64,000 nt of DNA. Source: Nakamurella endophytica (lineage in GTDB: Bacteria > Actinomycetota > Actinomycetes > Mycobacteriales > Nakamurellaceae). This document shows, piece by piece, positions 59,845-64,000 of this stretch. Position 1 is the stretch's first letter, and the number at the start of each line of letters is the position of its first letter. The position numbers were made by a program, and so were the translations under genes. A model generated the notes under the pieces. That model worked only from the letters and a program-made list of their open reading frames with translations. It ran no database searches and was not told the origin of the DNA. The stretch spans positions 777,888 to 841,887 of the forward strand of contig NZ_BMNA01000001.1 in NCBI RefSeq assembly GCF_014646215.1, in the 5' to 3' direction.

Positions 59845-59943
59845 CGGCGCGGGCGTCGCCGCACCCGGCGTCGGGGTCGGCGCGAGCCTCACCCCACCCG
59901 GCACGACGGTCGGCGCGGGCGTCACCGCAGCCGGCGCGGCTCG
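59845..59943. repeat. 33-bp tandem repeat, three degenerate copies
   Basis: Copies begin at 59845, 59878 and 59911, each opening with cggcgcg(g/a)gc. Period is exactly 33. The third copy runs into the 3' end of the peptidase gene. Confidence 0.7.
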
Positions 59944-60650
59944 ATCCGCTCCTCGACGGCGCTGTCGCCGTCCTGGCGCACCCGGTAGGCAGCACAGTCG
60001 GGCCGGTCGGCGACGACCTCGGCCAGCTCGGTCCCGCGGAAGGTGAGACCGACACCGTCGTCCGTGGCGTAGCCGTCGGGCAGCGTGCCGTCGGCGATCA
60101 GGCCCTGGAACAGCGGGCGGCGCTGCGGCTCGGAGTCGTAGTGGACGCCGTTGCTGTGGGGCAGCCAGCCGAGCCCGTCGGTGACCGGGCGCAGCGTCGG
60201 CCCGAACGAGTCGGTCGTGCCGCCGACGTGCCAGCAGATCGAGCCGGCGGAGACGCCGCCCAGCACCACGCCGGCCTGCCAGGCCTCGTGCAGGTGCGCG
60301 TCCCAGCCGTGCAGCCGCCACAGCGCCAGCAGGTTGGCCACCGACCCGCCACCCACCCACACGACGTCCTGGGCCAGCAGGTGGCCCCGGACGTCGTCGA
60401 CGTTGGGCATGGTGAACAGCTCCAGGTGCGACGGCCGGAACCGGCCGGACAGCGCGGAGTACACCCCGGTCAGCTGGGCCGCGTTGTCGCCGCCCGCGGT
60501 GCCCAGGAAGCACACCCGCGGCGTCCCGGTCGCCCCGGACAGGTCGGCGGCGTAGTCGAACACCGGGCCGGCGTCCAGGTCCCAGCGGTCCCGGCCGCGC
60601 AGGTCGAACCCGATCGAGGTGGCGACGATGGTCGGCTGGTCCGCAGGCAC
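59922..60650 (-). CDS. Peptidase E (S51) / class I glutamine amidotransferase-like
   Basis: A 242-aa protein. The S51 nucleophile Ser is in GGVSAGSICW, with a conserved GGGSVANLLALW before it and His in HEAWQAG/LPHSNGVHYD regions. Peptidase E cleaves Asp-X dipeptides, and related proteins process cyanophycin; without His/Glu triad confirmation the substrate is open. Start ATG 60650. It lies downstream of the MMPL gene on the same strand, 11 bp away. Confidence 0.88.
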   Translation of the reverse strand: MPADQPTIVATSIGFDLRGRDRWDLDAGPVFDYAADLSGATGTPRVCFLGTAGGDNAAQLTGVYSALSGRFRPSHLELFTMPNVDDVRGHLLAQDVVWVGGGSVANLLALWRLHGWDAHLHEAWQAGVVLGGVSAGSICWHVGGTTDSFGPTLRPVTDGLGWLPHSNGVHYDSEPQRRPLFQGLIADGTLPDGYATDDGVGLTFRGTELAEVVADRPDCAAYRVRQDGDSAVEERIEPRRLR

Positions 60651-60661
60651 GGACGCCGACC

Positions 60662-63163
60662 CTAGTCCTGCAGCCGGTGCCGGCCGCCGGACTGCGCCGG
60701 CTCGGCGCCGCCCGCCGACGACCCACCGTCGGGACGGACGGCCAGGGCGCGGCCCCGCTCGGCCAGTACCCGGTCGACGATCAGGTCGGCCGCGCTCCGG
60801 CCGTCGCCGTCCGTGCCGTGCACACCATCAAGGGACGGCAGGTGTCCGTCCACCGCGACCGCGCGCCCGTCGACGGCCCCGTCCCGCCCGTCGGCCGCGG
60901 AGCCGTCGACCACCGTCGGTCGCCCGTCACCCGCACCGGCGAGCGCCGGCACCGGCGCACCGGCCGGCACCGGCTCCTCGGCCCGCTCGGCGCGCAGGCG
61001 GTGCAGCAGCCGCTCGCCCTCGATGTCGACGCTGGGCAGCACCCCGTCCAGCCACCGCGGGATGTACCAGGCCGCCCGGCCGAGCAGCGTCATCACGGCG
61101 GGGACGAGCGTCATCCGCACCAGGAACGCGTCGGCCAGCACGCCGATGCCGAGCGCGAAGCCGATCGAGGCGATGATCGTGTCCGGCGCCAGGATGAAGC
61201 CGGCGAAGACGCTCGTCATGATGATCGCCGCCGCGGTGACCACCCGGGACGCCGACGAGAACCCGTGCGTCACCGCGGACCGCGGCGCCTCGCCGTGCAC
61301 GAATGCCTCGCGCATGCCGGACACCAGGAACACCTGGTAGTCCATGGCCAGCCCGAACAGCACGCCGATCAGCAGGATCGGCAGGAACGAGATGATCGGC
61401 GCCGGGCTGTCCACGCCGAACAGCCCGCCCAGCCAGCCCCACTGGTAGACCGCGACCACGGCGCCGAACGAGACGCCGACGGAGAGCAGGAAACCCAGCG
61501 CGGCCTTGACCGGCACGACGATCGACCGGAAGACCAGGAGCAGCAGGATCAGCGCCAGGCCCACCACGATCACCAAATAGACCGGCAGCGCCGATGCGAG
61601 CTTGGCCGACACGTCGATGGCGACGGCGGTCTGCCCGGTGACGGCGATGGTGGCGCCGGTGGCCGACTGGATCTGCGGTGCGGCGGCCCGGATGTCGTGC
61701 ACCAGGTCCTCGGTGCGCACGTCGGACGGCCCGGTCTTCGGGATCACCGCGACCACGCCGAAGGTGCCGTCCTTGCTGACCGCCTGCGGCACGGCCAACG
61801 GCTGCTCGGGCAGCTTGCCGACGGCGGCGGCGACGCCCTGCATGGCCCGCTGGATGTCCTGCGGCTGCGCCCGCACCGACACCACCAGCGGCCCGTTGAA
61901 GCCCGGGCCGAAGGAACCGGCGAGCAGGTCGTAGGCCTTGCGCTTGGTGCTGTCGGGCGAGGCCGACCCGTCGTCGGGCAGGGCCAGGTGCAGCTTGGTC
62001 GTCGGGATGGCGACCACGCCCATCACGGCGATGACGCCGACCACCACGAGCACCGGGAAGCGGGTGACGAACCGGATCCATCGGTTCGGCCGGACGGCCG
62101 CGAGCCCGACGACCTCACCGGACCCGCCGGCGCGCGCCGCGACGGCCGCGGCGCGGTGCCGGCGGCGCAGCACCCGGTCGCCGGCGAACGCCAGCAGCGC
62201 CGGCACCAAGGTCACCGCGATCAGGACGGCCACGGCGACGGTGCCGGCCGCGGCCAGGCCCATGATCGTCAAGAACGGGATGCCGACGACGGACAGCCCG
62301 GCCAGCGCGATGAGCACCGTCAGGCCGGCGAACACCACGGCCGAGCCGGCGGTGCCGGTGGCCCGGGCGATCGACTCGGCGACCGGCATCCCGGACCGCA
62401 GCTGGTTGCGGTGCCGCGACACCAGGAACAGCGAGTAGTCGATGCCCACGGCGAGTCCGAGCATCAGCGCGAGGATGGGTGCCGTCGAGGACATCTGCAC
62501 GGCCCCGGAGACCCAGAGGATCCCGGAGATGCCGACCGCGACGCCGATCAGCGCGGTGAGCATGGTCATCCCGGCCGCGACCACCGACGCGAAGGTCACC
62601 AGCAGCACGACCAGGGCGACGACCACGCCGAGGCCCTCGGTCGAGCCGATACTCGGTGTCTGCTTGACGGCGCCGCCGCCCAGCTCGATCTCCAACCCGT
62701 CCGTCCGGTGTGCCGCGGCGATGTCGGCGATCCGGTCCTGGGTGGCCACCGGGATCTGGTCCAGCGTGGTCGAGAAGGTCACCTGGGCGTAGGCGACTCG
62801 GCCGTTCGGGGCGATCGTGCGGCCGGTCTGCGGGTCGACGACCGCCAGCACCGACGGCAGGGGCTTGACCTCCGCCACCACCTGGCCGATGGCCGCCTGG
62901 TACGGCGCCTCGGCCAAGGTGTGGCCCTGTGGCGCGGCGAACACGATCCGCCCGGCCGTCCCGGACGCGGCCGGGATCTCGGTCCGCAGCTGGTCCTGGG
63001 CCTGCTGCGCCTCGGTGCCCGGGATCGAGAACGAGCTGTTGAAGGTGCCCTTGAACGCCAGCGCCCCGCCGCCCACGACGGCCAGCACGACCACCCAGGC
63101 GAGCAGGACGAGCCAGCGCCGTCGGACGGCGAAGGCGCCGAGGCGGTAGAGCAGTGTGGCCAT
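60662..63163 (-). CDS. MMPL/RND-family membrane transporter
   Basis: An 833-aa MMPL protein with 11-12 helices in two repeats, each with a large external loop (about 35-190 and 395-540). The first helix is RRWLVLLAWVVVLAVVGGGAL. MMPL motifs include GLAVGIDYSLFLVSRHRNQL and the second-half LFGLAMDYQVFLVSGMREA, with the DY pairs that carry protons. The 110-residue C-terminal tail is hydrophilic. Members export lipids or drugs. It sits 73 bp after a TetR regulator and is presumably under its control. Confidence 0.93.
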   Translation of the reverse strand: MATLLYRLGAFAVRRRWLVLLAWVVVLAVVGGGALAFKGTFNSSFSIPGTEAQQAQDQLRTEIPAASGTAGRIVFAAPQGHTLAEAPYQAAIGQVVAEVKPLPSVLAVVDPQTGRTIAPNGRVAYAQVTFSTTLDQIPVATQDRIADIAAAHRTDGLEIELGGGAVKQTPSIGSTEGLGVVVALVVLLVTFASVVAAGMTMLTALIGVAVGISGILWVSGAVQMSSTAPILALMLGLAVGIDYSLFLVSRHRNQLRSGMPVAESIARATGTAGSAVVFAGLTVLIALAGLSVVGIPFLTIMGLAAAGTVAVAVLIAVTLVPALLAFAGDRVLRRRHRAAAVAARAGGSGEVVGLAAVRPNRWIRFVTRFPVLVVVGVIAVMGVVAIPTTKLHLALPDDGSASPDSTKRKAYDLLAGSFGPGFNGPLVVSVRAQPQDIQRAMQGVAAAVGKLPEQPLAVPQAVSKDGTFGVVAVIPKTGPSDVRTEDLVHDIRAAAPQIQSATGATIAVTGQTAVAIDVSAKLASALPVYLVIVVGLALILLLLVFRSIVVPVKAALGFLLSVGVSFGAVVAVYQWGWLGGLFGVDSPAPIISFLPILLIGVLFGLAMDYQVFLVSGMREAFVHGEAPRSAVTHGFSSASRVVTAAAIIMTSVFAGFILAPDTIIASIGFALGIGVLADAFLVRMTLVPAVMTLLGRAAWYIPRWLDGVLPSVDIEGERLLHRLRAERAEEPVPAGAPVPALAGAGDGRPTVVDGSAADGRDGAVDGRAVAVDGHLPSLDGVHGTDGDGRSAADLIVDRVLAERGRALAVRPDGGSSAGGAEPAQSGGRHRLQD

Positions 63164-63236
63164 GCGGACTCCCGGGGCTGGACTGGGTTCTGGGACGGGG
63201 GACGGGGCGGTGGCCGGCGGCGCTGCCGACCCGCGG

Positions 63237-63851
63237 CTAGCGGTGCGCCGGAGCGGGCGCGCCGGGGCCGGCGAGCCGGCCCAGGTCCACCACCGACAGT
63301 GCGGTGGCCAGCAGCGAGGTGAGCGCGGCGGGATCGCGGTCCGCTGCGCCCAGCCAGCGGCCGATGCACTCCCGGCCCGCCGTAAGCACGCACTGGGCGG
63401 CGACCACCACGCGCAGGTCGTCCACCGGCAGGTCGTTGCGGGCGGCGAGCGCGCCGGCGATCCGCTCCGCGGTCGCGGCCTCGGCGGTGAGCGTCGCGGC
63501 CTGCAGGTCCGGGTCGTCGTGCAGCAGCGCGAAGACCTCGGCCAGCCCGTCGGCCATGGCCGCGCCGAAGCGGGCGAGGGCGTCCTGCAGCAGGCGGTCC
63601 ACGCCGATGTCGGCAGGGGCGTCGGCGACCGTGTCGAAGACGGCGGCCAGCCGGCCGTCGACCACCGCGACCACGGCGTCGGCCTTGCTGTCGAAGTAGT
63701 TGGAGAACGTCCGGCGGGACACCCCGACCTGCTCGGTGAGGTCCGCGACGGTCCAGCCGTGGTAGCCGTTCGAGACGGTCAGCGCCAGCGCCGCCTCGGC
63801 CAGCGCCTGCCGCGTCCCCAGCTTCTTGCGGTCGCGCAGGCCGAGGGTCAC
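63237..63851 (-). CDS. TetR-family regulator of the MMPL gene
   Basis: 204 aa. The TetR helix-turn-helix is at residues 27-52 (WTVADLTEQVGVSRRTFSNY), followed by the ligand-binding helices. GTG 63851 stands six bases after TAGAGT and has no ribosome site, so the operon mRNA is probably leaderless. A 26-bp palindrome lies 23 bases upstream. Repression of itself and the efflux gene downstream is the natural reading. Confidence 0.9.
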   Translation of the reverse strand: MTLGLRDRKKLGTRQALAEAALALTVSNGYHGWTVADLTEQVGVSRRTFSNYFDSKADAVVAVVDGRLAAVFDTVADAPADIGVDRLLQDALARFGAAMADGLAEVFALLHDDPDLQAATLTAEAATAERIAGALAARNDLPVDDLRVVVAAQCVLTAGRECIGRWLGAADRDPAALTSLLATALSVVDLGRLAGPGAPAPAHR

Positions 63852-63857
63852 GGGACG

Positions 63858-63863
63858 ACTCTA
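63858..63863 (-). promoter_or_regulatory. -10 of the tetR-mmpL operon
   Basis: TAGAGT on the minus strand with TTGCCC (63885-63880) 16 bases upstream. The GTG start is six bases after the -10. Confidence 0.45.
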
Positions 63864-63873
63864 GCTCGATTTG

Positions 63874-63899
63874 CACAGTGGGCAAGATTGCCCATTGTG
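63874..63899. promoter_or_regulatory. TetR operator palindrome
   Basis: Half-sites cacagtgggcaa (63874-63885) and ttgcccattgtg (63888-63899) are complementary at 11 of 12 positions around a 2-base centre. It overlaps the probable -35. Confidence 0.75.
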
Positions 63900-63910
63900 A
63901 AGTGGGTGAC

Positions 63911-63922
63911 GACACATGTGTC
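63911..63922. promoter_or_regulatory. Second palindrome upstream of tetR
   Basis: gacacatgtgtc, a perfect 12-bp palindrome 11 bases beyond the tetR operator. It may belong to a divergent gene past the right edge. The remaining 78 bases to the edge show no start I can support. Confidence 0.4.
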
Positions 63923-64000
63923 GGACGTACTCCCCCTAGATGTACTGCCCAGGGAGGTTGGTTGAGGTTGTGTAGCGACACGGTGTGATCTGCGGGGTTG

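Noticed and set aside
59833..60726. Alternative minus-strand frame encoding Pro/Ala repeats
   Set aside because: It is a shifted frame of the peptidase gene reading through the 33-bp repeats.

Overview
The window is very GC-rich and densely coded, with many GTG starts, 4-bp ATGA/GTGA gene overlaps, Ser/Pro/Ala-rich linkers and several promoters that seem to give leaderless mRNAs. Gene content (HrpA-type helicase with DUF3418, NnaR-like HemD regulator, MT0933-type antitoxin, YcnI/CopCD) points to an actinobacterium (Actinomycetota). I cannot assign a genus from sequence alone. No insertion sequence, phage, CRISPR array or origin is visible. One truncated gene copy marks a past rearrangement.

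Layout. 0-14 kb: a cut-off Ni/Co permease, an MT0933-like antitoxin, the large helicase hrpA, a dienelactone hydrolase, an EamA-like membrane protein, a PH/SHOCT protein, a large secreted subtilase, and a GAF-PAS-GGDEF diguanylate cyclase. 14-19 kb: a GH13 alpha-glucosidase facing a GH2 enzyme. 19-22 kb: DUF1810, an OhrR-type repressor divergent from osmC, and an MFS exporter. 22.6-24 kb: a small secreted protein and an LpqC-like esterase lipoprotein.

24.6-30.3 kb: six co-directional genes for exported or membrane proteins (Tat lipoprotein beta-propeller, Rieske lipoprotein, DUF2231, DUF305, CopC-CopD fusion, YcnI). They look like a copper-linked envelope redox module. 30.4-39.9 kb: nitrate/nitrite assimilation. 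The HemD-winged-helix regulator (nnaR-like) is divergent from narK, siroheme synthase, nasA (carrying an in-frame C-terminal small protein), nirB and nirD. These supply uptake, cofactor, nitrate reductase and nitrite reductase in one transcription unit. At 40.1-40.6 kb lies a frameshifted, truncated near-identical copy of the MFS gene from 21-22 kb, in the same orientation. The two copies bracket about 18 kb.

40.6-43 kb: an SRPBCC protein, a CBS protein and an ArsB/NhaD-type permease. 43.5-50.9 kb: a tight operon of a GH39 glycosidase and a complete peptide/nickel-family ABC importer, most simply read as oligosaccharide uptake plus hydrolysis. 51.6-51.9 kb: tRNA-Arg and tRNA-Ser. 52-56.6 kb: a lipoprotein, a HisC-like aminotransferase, an SRPBCC-EVE-MarR operon behind a strong palindromic operator, and a TauE permease. 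56.7-60.6 kb: a second GGDEF protein, an FeS-type photolyase, tRNA-Ser(TGA) and a peptidase E. 60.7-63.9 kb: a TetR-MMPL transporter operon with a 26-bp operator just upstream.
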